NCBI RefSeq assembly: GCF_031755915.1
Contig: NC_083388.1
Span: 4,781,501 to 4,845,500, forward strand
Reading direction: 5' to 3'
DNA length: 64,000 nucleotides
Origin: Ziziphus jujuba
Lineage: Eukaryota > Streptophyta > Magnoliopsida > Rosales > Rhamnaceae
Part shown: piece by piece, positions 48,165 to 60,019 of the stretch
How positions within the stretch are numbered: position 1 is the stretch's first letter
Layout: each line of letters opens with the position of its first letter
Notes under the pieces: generated by a model
The model's database searches: none
The model's input: the letters and a program-made list of their open reading frames with translations, nothing else
What the model was told of the DNA's origin: nothing
Program-made: the position numbers and the translations under genes

Positions 48165-49340
48165 ATGTCTTAGGTATACACAATACAGATAGTGAACATA
48201 GTGAAAACAATATTTACACTGAATCAAGTTCTGACGAATCAAGTATTCACACTGAATCCAATAGTGACACAGATAATCCTCAAATTACTTTAGGATGTTT
48301 AGATGCTTGTTGTCTAGATACCTGTTGTAATCAAACCCTTGGTGTTTTAACTAATTCCACAGAAGATGAAGATATAATCTTAGAATTACTTAGTAAATTA
48401 GAAAATCCTAATGAAAGAATAGAATACATGAAAAAATATAAAAAGATCATAACTGATAATCACAAAGAAACAACCCAACATAATAAAAGTACTCAAAAAA
48501 TCTGTTTAACAGAAGCCTTACAAACATTTAATAAATCCAAAAATAACAATATAACTGTTCAAGATTTACAAACAGAAATTCAAACAATCAAGTCTGAAAT
48601 TAAAGAATTAAAAAAGGAAAATCATTTAATCAAACATCGATTACAATTTATTCAAGATAATCCCCACAATCTTAGTCCTAATCAATCTGATGAACAGGAA
48701 GAAGGATCTTCCCGTGATAATTGTCTAACTTCAATTTAAAAAATCAAACTTAGAAAATGGCACATCAAAATCACCATAATCATTAAAGATTTTCAATTAA
48801 CAACAATTGCACTTTTAGACTCAGGTGCAGATCTAAATTGTATTCATGAAAGTCTTATCCCTAATCAATATTATACCAAAACAAAAGAAAAATTAAAATC
48901 AGCCAATGGTAGTAAAATGGATTTACAATATGAAATTAATCACGTACAAATTTGTCATAGTAATATTCGTTATACAACCTCTTTTGTACTTATTAAAAAT
49001 ATGACGGATCAAGTCATCCTAGGCATCCCTTTCCTTTCTCTGTTATACCCATTCATCACAAACAATGATGGAATCATCAGTCACCCTTTAGGTGAAAAAA
49101 TCAAATTTGATTTCTTACTTCAATCAAATAATGTCCAGATTCTTCAAGATCAATCCATCTCAAAACAGCTTAATCAAATCCAAATCTATCATCCTCCTTT
49201 CCTTTATTCTTCTTATCTTACCTTGTCTCAGTCCTTCATTCGTATAATCAAAAAATTAATTTTTCAAAGTTTGCATACTCCAAAACTTATGCATCATCTA
49301 TTTCAAATTCTGCATATTTTCAAAATATCTTTTCTCTAAT
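48165..49340 (+). pseudogene. Coiled-coil and protease region, segment P4
   Basis: It has a coiled-coil segment (48428-48739; VQDLQTEIQTIKSEIKELKK), a TAA at 48737-48739 where other copies have CAA, then LLDSGADLNC at about 48811-48840 and QVILGIPFLSLLYP. RT and RNase H are absent; the sequence runs to the viroplasmin-like start, with the same junction as P1 and P2. Confidence 0.75.
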
Positions 49341-49355
49341 CATTCTCATTACAGC

Positions 49356-49910
49356 ATGTCTCGCCCCAGCGGCTACATAATCATCAACAGCACTTTTGTT
49401 CCTATTTGGAGTGGAGAAAATTCTGAAAAGAATTTCCCAACCCAATTTGAACTAGATACCCCCCAAAGAGCCTTAATCAATTCCATTTGGAATAAAACCC
49501 ATTTTGAATCACTCGAAGAAAAAACAGATTTTATTCAAACCTTAGATAACCTTTGCTTTTATTTACAATCAATCAAACAAAAGCCCGATAGTAAATACTA
49601 TTCCCATTATATCCTATTCACAGGCCCAAACCCTGGCCTTTATAAAACCTGGTCCCAAATAGCCCATGAAATAGCAGGCCAAACCAACACCCAATACCGA
49701 GGCTATTGGTCTTCATTAGATAAATCTTCTTCTGATAGAGAATCAAATCAATCTTCATTAGATAATTATATTAATAGACTTAAAAATCAAAAACCACGAT
49801 TTAATACTTTTAAACAATGGCATAATAAACCATTACCCCTGAATTTCAAGAATCAAATTTTAAAAATCAATTCTCTGTTAGTTCTGATAAACTATACGAA
49901 TGGAATATAG
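49356..49910 (+). pseudogene. Chimera of viroplasmin-like start and capsid-linker segment, segment P4
   Basis: The first about 113 codons are the viroplasmin-like domain (MSRPSGYIII, FTGPNPGLYKTW). At about 49705 the sequence switches in frame to the region otherwise found at 47040-47226. It then continues as a capsid fragment (49952-50070) before joining the promoter at about 50075. It is a recombination product with an open frame by chance. Confidence 0.75.
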
Positions 49911-50079
49911 ATGGATTAAAAGAACAAGAAATATTAAACAAACTACATCACATGTCCATGGTTGCTAATAGTTATTTTACTAATCAAAACCTTCCCCAAC
50001 CTGAGATTGTTGAATTACTAGTCACAGGTTTTACCGGTACCTTACACTACTGGTGGGAAAAACATTTAACAGAATCAAC

Positions 50080-51044
50080 ATCAGGAATCTTTGATAGTAC
50101 AAAGTTACTTTCAAAATTCCACTCACAAAAGCAGATCACGAGACTTCACTGTTCAATCACTATTCATGAACAGTAAAAGGAGCCGAAAGCAGATCACTGT
50201 TCGATCAACTATTCACCAACAGATCACTGTTCAATCAACTGTTCACAGACCGAATCATTTCTATAAACAGGAGCTACACATGACCTCCTTGCCTATTTAA
50301 AGGAGCCTCATTCCCATTCCAAATCAAGTTTTTTCTTTGGAAGTTTTTTCTCCCAAAAGTTTTTTACTACTGAAGATAGAGAGAGCTTAGAGAGTTTCTG
50401 GCAGATTTCTCCACTTTTCTCAATCATCTTCTATACCAAAAAACTCTGTAATCAATTTATTTATTCTGAGTGTTGAGTGCTTGTAACACTGGTTCTTCGT
50501 AATCAAGTAAGCATTCATATTTATCATTCATATTTTAATTTAATTATTTTATTTATATTGCTTGGCTGGTTATACCGCCTTCAATATTATTATTATTTAA
50601 TTATTTTCATTTAATTATTTATCTTCATATTATTCTTTCCTGGCTTTGCCGCCTCTATCTTTTGTCATTTTCATTTCCTTCCGCCTACTCTGTTCGTCTT
50701 CAATATTCTTTGTAATCCTTCTTATACTCTCTATGTTTGGTTCCCCTTGTTGGTATGAGAGCCATAAGTGTTCCGATCTATATCTTGTTGCTTCTTTTAG
50801 CACCCGTAGAGTATTATATCTGCTTAATTTGTTCATTTCCTTATCTTAATTTCTAAAGCTTTATTTAGCCAACTTTATTGTAGTCATTCGTGTCCGTCCC
50901 AAGCTGAACAGTAAAGGGTCCGTGTCTGAACAATAAGTCCCAGGTGAGGTATGAGAGGAGCGGTCTGAGAGGTCAAGGGAAGAGAGCAATTATATGGCAA
51001 TAGTAAATTTGAATTAATAGAGTTTTAAAAATTAAAATTTGAAA
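50080..51044 (+). promoter_or_regulatory. Viral promoter, leader and primer site, segment P5
   Basis: It has ctgttcaatca repeats, TATTTAAA 50294-50301, the conserved leader start near 50330, primer site TGGTATGAGAGCC at 50751-50763 (one change), and a leader to ATG 51045. This is the most complete promoter-leader block in the cluster. Confidence 0.72.
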
Positions 51045-52215
51045 ATGGATAGATTATTTAGATCTAATTCTTCTACTAGTTCTAGATTAAGTACTAACTC
51101 TAGGTCATCACTTACTGGCAACCAAATACCAGACATAATTAATGAAGAACATTATAGTTTCACCTCTAATGAATCAATCAACCCAGACTGGAATATTCCT
51201 CCAGTTTCCCCTAGTGAAATTTACCACCATAAAACTTGGTCTTTATCCTCATTTAAAAGTGAATCACATATTAAAATTGTTGAACAAGTTTATACATTCA
51301 ACAAAGATCATGAAACCTGCCAGTTAATCACCAAATCAAACATAAATCAACATTTAAAAGATGGTCATAAGTTCATGCATATAGGATTAGTCCAAATAGG
51401 AATCAAACCCCTAACAAAGTTAGGAACCAATTCATCTATACTACTGTGTCTTAGAGATGCAAGTTTTAAAAACTTTAATGAAAGTGTCTTCGGAGTTATA
51501 GAAACCAGTTTATGTAATGGTCCTGTTCATTTTGACTGTTATCCAAATTTTCCAGTCAGTTTAACAGATCCATGCATATTAAAGGTATTAACTCTTAATT
51601 TAAAAACTTCGGGTTATAACTTCGACGAAGGTCGTCAACCCTTAGCCTTAATTTACAGAATTCATTATAAAGTCTCAGGAACTAATTTGAACTTTAAAGC
51701 TAAACAACATAATGCTAAAGGTCATACTATGTTAATCCAGAGTCAATATCAAGATTGAAATATTAAAATCCCTAAATTAATCAAATGGTCTGATGTTAAT
51801 TTACCCTCTGATTGGGTCTTAACTGATGTCCGTAGTCCAACCCCTATTCAAAATATTTTAACCAACACTGAGTTCATCTCACAGTCTGATGATGGATCAG
51901 TTCGAATCACCTTTGATAGAAATCTTAGATCTAATCAACACATAGGAGAAACCTCCTCCAGAAGATCCCTTAATCAACCAATAATCGAGTCAATCTCTTC
52001 TGATAGTATATCTCGAAGAGATCATGAAATAGAAAAAGATTTACAAAAAATCAAAATTCAGGAATTAGAACAACAGCTACACAAATTACGATTAGAAAAT
52101 GAACTTAAAAATCTCAGATTAAAATCAATTCACCACACTGGACAAGTTAGTCAACCTCGTTACAGTGATGAAGAAATACATCAACACAGTCACCAACAGC
52201 CTCAGATTTCATAGA
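51045..52215 (+). pseudogene. Viral movement protein region, segment P5
   Basis: It is a close copy of 45329-46435 but stops at TGA 51756-51758 (in SQYQD). The rest of the frame is recognisable to about 52215. It retains the stretch between two ccacactgga repeats that P4 has lost, so it shows the ancestral spacing there. LRDASF is conserved. Confidence 0.75.
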
Positions 52216-52267
52216 TCCCCAATTAAATACACCCTTTAAACCACACTGGAAACAATTAAATCAAGAA

Positions 52268-52866
52268 ATGATGTCAGATAAAAATCACGATAGATTAATC
52301 AAATATAGACAATCCCACACTCAAGAACAAAAAGAAGAAATTTGGCAAACTTGGAAACAAACCATGTTACACCTTAAATTTGATATTAAATTTTTTGATT
52401 TTCTTGAAAAATTCTATTATCCTTTAAACAATTTAAAAACTTTAACCAAAGAAAAATGGATTAAATAAGATAAATCCACAGTCCTATCTAGTCACCCTCC
52501 AGTTGAAAAACTAATCATTCCCCATTTAAATAATCAAGTCATAGCTTCACCATTTAAAACTTCCACCAATGAAAGTAACAATTTAATTAATGAAACTAGG
52601 AAAGTCACTGAACAAAATAATTACACAAATCAAAGTCTTATTACCATAGGTAAACAATTAGATAAAATAGAAACCAAAATCGATAATTCCTCCAAAGAAG
52701 AAGTTAAACCTCAAACACTAATAAAATTTCCAGATATTACAAAAGTTCCAACCCTTCCAAATAAAACTAATAAACTAAGTCAACTCTTAAAAGAATTACA
52801 ATTAAAAACTTCCAGTTCCAAAACTGAAGCCTCTTCTTCAAATCTTGCTACCATCAACAATAAATC
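52268..52866 (+). pseudogene. Capsid-linker fragment, segment P5
   Basis: It starts MMSDKNHDRLIKYRQSH and is open to TAA 52466-52468. It continues recognisably to about 52866, where it joins a viral leader (ctatcccaaaaaactctg). The capsid core is lost. Confidence 0.68.
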
Positions 52867-53481
52867 TTCTTCTATCCCAAAAAACTCTGTAATCAATTTA
52901 TTTATTCTGAGTGTTGAGTGCTTGTAACACTGGTTCTTCGTAATCAAGTAAGCATTCATATTTATCATTCATATTTTAATTTAATTATTTTATTTATATT
53001 GCTTGGCTGGTTATACCGCCTTCAATATTATTATTATTTAATTATTTTCATTTAATTATTTATCTTCATATTATTCTTGGCTGGCTTTGCCGCCTCTATC
53101 TTTTGTCATTTTCATTTCCTTCCGCCTTCTGCTTATTCTTATTCTACTCTGTTCTTATCCTTTGATATACTCTACATCTTCCCTTGTTGGTATCAGAGCC
53201 ATAAGTGTTCCGATCTATATCTTGTTGCTTCTTTTAGCACCCGTAGAGTATTATATCTGCTTAATTTGTTCATTTCCTTATCTTAATTTCTAAAGCTTTA
53301 TTTAGCCAACTTTATTGTTGTCATTCGTGTTCGTCCCTAGCTGAACAGTAAAGGGTCCGTGTCTGAACAATAAGTCCCAGGTGAGGCATCAGAGGAGCGG
53401 TCTGAGAGGTCAAGGGAAGAGAGCAATTATATGGCAATAGTAAATTTGAATTAATAGAGTTTTAAAAATTAAAATTTGGAA
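52867..53481 (+). promoter_or_regulatory. Viral leader and primer site, segment P6
   Basis: It is a leader lacking its first about 90 nt and the promoter, with an intact primer site TGGTATCAGAGCC at 53188-53200, leading to ATG 53482. Confidence 0.7.
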
Positions 53482-54621
53482 ATGGATAGATTATTTAGAT
53501 CTAATTCTTCTACTAGTTCTAGATTAAGTACTAGCTCTAGGTCATCACTTAATGGTAATCAAATACCAGATACAGTAAACAAAGAACATATTAGTTATCC
53601 TTCCTGTAGTCCCTCTTGTAGTAGTGAGTCTGTTTTTAGTAAATCTATTAATATTAAGTCTAATATATCTTTAGGTTCATCTAGTAATAATAATAACAAA
53701 AATTTTTAAATTACATTAATTAATCAAGATGAAATCTGCCATCCAATCAACAAAAACACACCATTTAAACCAAACTGGAAATATTTAAATCAAGAATTTA
53801 AATTAGAAAAACATACAAATCAATTATTAGAATACCAACGATCACATACTAAAAAACAAAAAGCCCATATTCTAACTAGTTGGAAAGAAACAATGATAGA
53901 TCTTAAAACTAATATATTATTTTTCAATTTTCTCGAAGATTATTATGCTTTAAAAAACATAAAAACATTACCAAAAGAAAACGAGAAAAAACCAGATAAA
54001 TCCACAGTTCTACCAGATAAATCCACAGTTCTGTCTAGTCACCTTCCAGATGCAAAAATAATCATTCCCCATTTGAATAATCAAGTCATAAATTCACCCT
54101 TTAAAACTTCCACAAATGAAAATAACGATTTAATTAAAGCTATAAGACAAAATAATTACACAAATCAAAGCCTTACTACAATAGGTAAACATAGTAACAA
54201 CAGTATTCACACTGAGTCCACTAGTGACACAGATAACCCTAAAATTACTTTAAGATATTTAGATGCTTGTTGTACTTACTTACTTAGTGTCTTAACTAAT
54301 TCTACAGAAGATGGAGATATAATCTTAGAATTACTTAGTAAATTAGAAAATCCTGATGAAAGAATAGAATACATGAAAAAATATAAAAAGATAATAACTG
54401 GTAATCACAAAGAAACAACCCAACATAATAAAAGTACTCAAAAAATCTATTTAACAGAAGCCTTACAAACATTTAATAAATTCAAAAATAAAACTATCAC
54501 TGTTCAAGATTTACAAACAGAAATTAAAACAATCAAGTCTGAAATAAAAGAATTAAAAATGGAAAATCATTTTATTCAAGATCAACCCCATAATCTTAGT
54601 CCTAATCAACTTGATGAATAG
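53482..54621 (+). pseudogene. N-terminal and coiled-coil region, segment P6
   Basis: It starts MDRLFRSNSS and is of the P1/P2 type (no movement core). A one-base insertion gives TAA at 53707-53709. The A run that is short in P1/P2 is of full length here. It is open again 53893-54621, then a CAG-to-TAG stop at 54619-54621. It joins protease and, unlike P1/P2, continues to RT. Confidence 0.75.
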
Positions 54622-55422
54622 GAAGAAGGATCTTCCCGTAAACATTGTCTAGCTTCAATTCAAAAAATCAACCTTAGAAAATGGCATATCAAAATCACCA
54701 TAATAATTAAAGATTTTCAATTAACCACAATTGCACTTTTAGACTCAGGTGCAGATCTCAATTGTGTCCAAGAAGGACTCATACCTAGTAAATATTATAC
54801 CAAAACAAAAGAAAAATTGAACTCAGCCAATGGTAGTAAAATGGACTTACATTATGAAATTAATCAAGCTCATATTTGGCATAATAAACTTTGTTTCCAA
54901 ACATCATTTGTCCTTATCAGAAATATGACTGATCAAGTTATTTTAGGTATCCCCTTTCTCTCTTTATTATACCCATTCACTACTAAAAATGATGGAATAA
55001 TTAGTCACCCCTTAGGTGAAAATGTTAAATTTGAATTTATTCAGAAATCAAATCATATTCACACACTGCAACAAACTTCTATTTCAAAAACAATCAATCG
55101 TATTCAAAATAAAACCAAACATTTACATTTCTTACAAGAAGAAATTAAATATAAGCACATAGAAAATCAATTATCTAGTTCTTACCTTCAACAAAAAATC
55201 ATAGATTTTCAACAACATTTAATGAAAGAAGTCTGTGCCGAAATACCTAATGCTTTTTGGCATCGGGCTAAATACATTGTTAAACTTCCTTACATAAAAG
55301 ATTTTGATGAACGAAATATTCCAACTAGGGCTAGAGCCATCCAAATGAATCAACAATTGATGGAATATTGTAAAAATGAAATTCACGAACTTCTAAGCAA
55401 AAAATTAATTCGTCCTAGTTAA
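54622..55422 (+). pseudogene. Aspartic protease to RT linker, segment P6
   Basis: The protease signature LLDSGADLNC is at about 54739-54768. From 54817 the sequence follows a diverged version (NQAHIWHNKLCFQTSF) compared with P2/P4, so it stems from another viral strain. QVILGIPFLSLLYP is conserved. The frame ends at TAA 55420-55422 in the N-terminal part of RT (SKKLIRPS). Confidence 0.78.
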
Positions 55423-56157
55423 TCCCCTTGGTCTTGTTCTGCTTTTTATGTTCAGAAAAATGCTGAATTAGAACGAGGATCTCCTAGATTAGTAATCAAC
55501 TATAAACCATTAAATAAATGTCTTCAATGGATTTGATACCCTATTCCCAACAAAAAAGATTTAATCAATCGTCTTAATCAAACCACTATTTTCTCAAAAT
55601 TTGATATGAAATCAGGTTTTTGGCAAATAGAAATTCATGAAAAGGATAGATACAAAACTGCATTCGTCACCCCATTTGGCCATTATGAATGGAATGTCAT
55701 GCCTTTTGGATTAAAAAATGCTCCCAGTGAATTCCAAAAAATGATGAACGACATATTTAATAATTATAGTCACTTCACCATTGTTTACATAGATGATGTA
55801 TTAGTTTACTCCCAATCCATTGATCAACATTGGAAACATTTAAAAATGTTTTTAGACATTATCAAAAAACATGGTCTAGTTGTTTCTGCTTCTAAATTAA
55901 AATTATTTCAAACAAAAATAAGATTTTTAGGCTTTAATATTTACCAATCCCAGATCACTCCTATCACTAGAGCTATTGAATTTGCTGACAAATTTTCTAA
56001 TGAAATTTTAGATAAAAATCAATTACAAAGATTTTTAGGATCTTTAAATTACATTGCTGAATTTTATAGCAATTTAAGAATCAAATGTAAACCTTTGTTT
56101 GATCGTTTAAAATCAGAACCCCCACTTTGGTCTTCCACTCACACCAAGCTTGTTTAA
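55423..56157 (+). pseudogene. Viral reverse transcriptase, segment P6
   Basis: It has RT motifs RLVINYKPLN, a TGA at about 55535, KFDMKSGFWQIEI, TPFGHYEWNVMPFGLKNAP, and the catalytic YIDDVLVYS (55786-55812). The thumb region (LQRFLGSLNYI) is present. It ends at TAA 56155-56157. It is the only RT of the cluster. The YIDD and FGLKNAP versions are viral, distinct from the YFDDILIYS of chromovirus C. Confidence 0.85.
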
Positions 56158-56545
56158 GAAATCAAAACCCATGTTAAGACTCTTCCTTGTCTTGGCATTC
56201 CTTCTCCTGATGCATTCAAAATTGTCCAAACTGATGCCTCTGACATTGGTTTTGGTGGGATTTTACTTCAAAAAATCACCCCTGATTCCCCTGAACAAAT
56301 AGTCCGTTTTCATTCTGGAACATGGACTTCTTCCCAACTTAATTATAGTACTATTAAAAAAGAAATTTTATCTTTAGTATTATGTATATCCAAATTTCAA
56401 GATGATTTACTTAATCAAAAATTTTTGGTCCGCATTGATTGTCAAAGTGCTAAATATGTTTTAGAAAAAGATGTTCAAAACATTGCATCCAAACAAATTT
56501 TTGCCAGATGGCAAGCTATATTAAGTATTTTTGATTTAAATGATT
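56158..56545 (+). pseudogene. Viral RNase H, segment P6
   Basis: Directly after RT come the motifs QTDASDIGFGGILLQ (first catalytic Asp near 56233), LNYSTIKKEILS with the catalytic Glu, and FLVRIDCQSAKY with a further Asp. The sequence breaks at about 56545 and passes into an inverted coiled-coil scrap. Confidence 0.8.
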
Positions 56546-56812
56546 TTCCTTTTTTAATTCTTTAATTTCAGACTTGATTGTTTGAATTTCTGTTTGTAAA
56601 TCTTGAACAGTTATATTGTTATTTTTGGATTTATTAAATGTTTGTAAGGCTTCTGTTAAACAGATTTTTTGAGTACTTTTATTATGTTGGGTTGTTTCTG
56701 TGTGATTATCAGTTATGATCTTTTTATATTTTTTCATGTATTCTATTCTTTCATCAGGATTTTCTAATTTACTAAGTAATTCTAAGATTATATCTTCATC
56801 TCCTGTGGAATA
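56546..56812 (-). pseudogene. Inverted scrap of viral coiled-coil region
   Basis: The minus frame 56737-56546 repeats YKKIITDNHTETTQHNKSTQ and the coiled coil, as in P4. It ends at 56812 by joining the LTR of element C at AT-rich sequence. Confidence 0.75.
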
Positions 56813-57520
56813 AAGGAATTAATTAATTTACAATGAAAATAATAAAATACTAACTTTCCTAAACTTATTTGTCCAGAAAATAAATAAATAAAAACTAAAA
56901 AGTAATGGTAGTTTCCTAAAACAAAAAGTAGAATAAAATTAGGAAACTATAATACTAGCTTTTTTGACTAATTTGACTTTGACCAATCTTTGACCTCTTT
57001 GAGCTCCAAATCAGCTTCTAGATGCTTTGTAGGATGCCAAATAAGCGGAATATGAAGTCCCACACGTTGCCCATGCTTGGAAAAATAAGGAAAGGCTAAT
57101 ACAGTAAAATACAGTAAAGCCAGCAAGCAATACAGCAAATTCGGCCAAATTGTTGATGCTGTCCGTACAAGCCCTTTTTGATTGCATTTGAGGCTGCTTT
57201 AACATGATTCCATGACCTCTTAGGCATATGTATTGAACCCATAAATCATTGGAACCATTTCATGCTTCCCGGACTCCAAAAATGTACCAAAACCGTCACC
57301 CGGGTCCGTATCGGCTTCTATTGCTTGTATGAGTAAAACTGGCCTTGGTTCTTTAGATATGGCCAACCCCTCTTGACTATGACTTATTCCTTGTATGAAG
57401 ACAGCAAGATTGTCCTTGAACTTCTTGGCTTGGGCCCTAGTGATCGGTCCCACCTTCATTTGTATTGGGTCAGCACCCCAGCGGGTTGTCGGTCGAACAG
57501 TCTCGGGTGGATTCGCATCA
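56813..57520 (-). repeat. 5' LTR of element C, 5' part
   Basis: It starts on the minus strand with TGATGCGAATCC at 57520 and is nearly identical to 27705-27000. It includes the integrase-tail frame (57459-57220). It stops at 56813 where the viral cluster begins. Confidence 0.85.
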
Positions 57521-58159
57521 TAAAGGGAAGAAAATCAAGATGGATCCATTGACAGCCAAGGAGGTCTACAAAGATCAACTACAAATGCAAAAAAGGAGGG
57601 AGGCCGAAAAACTCAAGGAGATAACAAGTATGGCACCAACGGCTTCACCATCCTTTCAAGAAGGTGAGATTGAGGTTGCTGATCAAGGTAAGCTTTCTAA
57701 AACCTAGATTGAGTGGAAAAACCAAGAGAAAGACGAGAAGAGAGTGAGAAAAGAGAGCAAACCCGAGCGCACCAACAATCTGGAAATTTCTGCCTATGGG
57801 AGCCAAACCGAGGGAAGGAAAAGAAAAGAAAGAAAAAAGAGGAAAAACCAGAATTTTTATTTAAGTTTTGGGGATATTAATAAGGCTATTGAATGTATGA
57901 AACCCTTACTGGTCATGATATATAAAGAAAACTATTTTAATGATCGAACTAACTTTGAAGAACTTGAATTGCCAAGTTCAATGATTTCTGTTTTCAAGGA
58001 ATTTGGAGATGTTTTTCCGAATGAGATTCCAAGTGGACTACCACCTATTCGAGGGATAGAACATCAAATTGACTTTTTCCCAGGCGCTGCCATACAAATA
58101 GACCAGCATATAGAAGCAATCCCAAAGAAACAAAGGAGCTGCAAAAACAGGTAAGTGAC
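57521..58159 (+). pseudogene. Protease-RT linker of element A, continued
   Basis: It resumes element A after C, with the taaagg... sequence that completes the protease frame. It encodes the Lys/Glu-rich linker (KEVYKDQLQMQKRREAEKL), a stop at 57705, and the segment [20 protein letters not shown] before RT. Confidence 0.82.
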
Positions 58160-58576
58160 TTGCTTGATAAAGGATACATTCGTGAGAGTTTAAGTCTATG
58201 TGCTGTTCCTGTTTTGTTGGTACCTAAAAAGGATGGTTCTTGGAGAATGAGTGTTGATTGTAGGGCTATAAATAACATCATCATTAAATATAGACATCCC
58301 ATTCCTAGATTAGATGATATGCTTGATGAGTTGCATGGTGCTTGCATGTTTACTAAAATTGGTCTTAAGAGTGGTTATCATCAAATTAGAATGAAAGAAG
58401 ATGATGAATGGAAAACCGCATTTAAAACTAAATATGGGCTGTATGAATGGTTAGTTATGCCTTTTGGATTATCTAATGCACCTAGTACTTTCATGAGGCT
58501 TATGAATCATGTAATGCGTCCATTTGTTGGTAAATTTGTGGTTGTTTATTTTGATAATATTTTGGTGTATAGCTGA
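58160..58576 (+). pseudogene. Reverse transcriptase of element A, catalytic Asp lost
   Basis: It has motifs [31 protein letters not shown] and [12 protein letters not shown]. The catalytic pair is YFDN instead of YFDD (GAT to AAT at 58556-58558), and the earlier catalytic Asp (KIDL in C) is Gly here. The frame ends at TGA 58574-58576 (CGA to TGA). It cannot be an active polymerase. Confidence 0.87.
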
Positions 58577-58612
58577 AACTTGGATGAGCATGTAGATCAA
58601 CTTAGGTAAGTT

Positions 58613-60019
58613 TTGCAAGTTTTTAGAAAGGAAAAATTGTTTGCTAACATGAACAAGTGTGATTTTTGCAAAGATGAGCTTGTTTTTCTAGGATTTGTAG
58701 TAAGTGCTGAAGGAATCAAAGTGGATCAAGCTAAAGTACAAGCAATCAAAGAGTGGCCGGTTCCTACAACAATCACCCAAGTGAGGAGTTTCCATGGCTT
58801 GGCAAGTTTTTATACAAGATTTGTCAAGAATTTTAGCACCATAGGCGCACCTTTGAATGAATTTGTCAAGAAGAATGTTGGCTTGAAGTGGGGGGAAGCA
58901 CAAGAAAAATCTTTTAATTTGTTGAAAGAAAAATTGTGTAATGCACCTTTATTAGTTTTGCCAAATTTTTCTAAAACTTTTGAAATTGAGTATGATGCTT
59001 TGGGTGTAGGTATTGGAGCTGTCTTAATGCAAGAAGGAAGACTCATAGCCTACTTTAGTGAAAAATTAAATAGAGCTGCACTAAACTACCCGACATATGA
59101 CAAGGAGATGTATGCTTTGGTGAGGGCTTTGGAGACGTGGCAGCATTATCTTATGCCAAAGGGGTTTGTGATTCATACGGATCATGAGTCTTTAAAGCAT
59201 ATTAAGGGTCAAGGAAAGCTCAACAGAAGGCATGCCAAGTGGATTGAATTTATTGAACCTTTCCCATATGTGATCCGCTACAAAAAAGGTAAGAAAAATG
59301 TGGTTATCGATGCATTATTGCGAAGGTATGTACTCTTTTCTACCTTAGATGCTAGATTGCTTGGATTTGAACAATTGAAAGAACTTTATGAGCATGATAG
59401 TGGCTTTGGAGAAATTTTTAGAACCTGTTTGAAACATGGATTTAATAAATTTTACATATTTGAGGGGTATTTGTTTAAGGAAAACAAACCTTGTGTGCCT
59501 AATTGTAGCATTAGGGAATTATTGGTTCAGGAAGGACATGGGGGTGATTTAATGGGTCATTTTGGTGTTTTTAAAACTTTATCCTTGCTGCAAAAATATT
59601 TTTATTGGCCTAACATGAGAAGAGATGTTGAGAGAATTTGTGAAAGATGTTTGAAGTGCCCAAAAACAAAAGCAATATTAAAGCCACATGGATTGTACAA
59701 GCCTTTGCCTATTCCTACCTATCCTTGGGTAGATTTGTCTATGGATTTTATTCTTGGTTTGCCTAGGTCAAGGACAGGTAAGGATTCAATATTTGTTGTA
59801 GTAGATAGGTTTTCTAAGATGGCACATTTTATTGCATGTAATAAAACTGATGATGCATCCAATGTTGCTAATTTATTTTTCAAGAAAATTGTGAGATTGC
59901 ATGGAATGCCAAGAACTATTGTTTCGGATAGGGATGCTAAGTTCTTAAGTTATTTTTGGAAAAATTTGTGGGCTAAGTTAGGTAATAAGATTTTATTTTC
60001 AACTACTTGCCACCCATAA
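58613..60019 (+). pseudogene. RT end, RNase H and integrase (zinc domain and core) of element A
   Basis: It is 468 codons open. RNase H has [22 protein letters not shown] and HTDHESLKH, with the first Asp region altered to YDALG. The integrase HHCC is HGGDLMGH and CERCLKCPK. The core's first Asp is in MDFILGLP and the second in [13 protein letters not shown]. It ends at TAA 60017-60019 (canonical CAA) just before the third catalytic residue. Confidence 0.87.

Larger units (their letters stand above)
34052..56812. mobile_element. Endogenous pararetrovirus cluster (Caulimoviridae), six or more rearranged segments
   Basis: Viral hallmarks seen: a 30K-type movement protein with LRDASF, a capsid protein with a CCHC knuckle, an aspartic protease (LLDSGADLNC), RT (YIDDVLVYS), RNase H (DASDIGFGG), a viroplasmin/transactivator-like domain (FTGPNPGLYKTW), and a leader with a tRNA-Met primer site. 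No integrase and no true LTR occur. Segments: P1 34052-38545 minus; P2 38554-43140; P3 43140 to about 45000; P4 45000-50330; P5 50330-52866; P6 52867-56545 plus; then a minus scrap 56555-56812. The genus cannot be fixed by eye; the gene set recalls petuvirus, solendovirus and florendovirus relatives. There is no target duplication, as expected for integration by end joining. Confidence 0.87.
26957..57520 (-). mobile_element. Element C: Ty3/gypsy element in minus orientation, inserted in A
   Basis: C has a 5' LTR (57520 down to 56813, then 34052 down to 33634, split by the viral cluster), internal region 33633-27706, and a 3' LTR (27705-26957) lacking its last about 380 bp. The right flank keeps TAAAG (57521-57525), a plausible target duplication. 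The left copy is lost because the LTR end is deleted at a TAAGTTT microhomology with A. C is the most complete copy of the family here, with gag, PR, RT, RNase H and IN in order but several stops. Confidence 0.87.
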
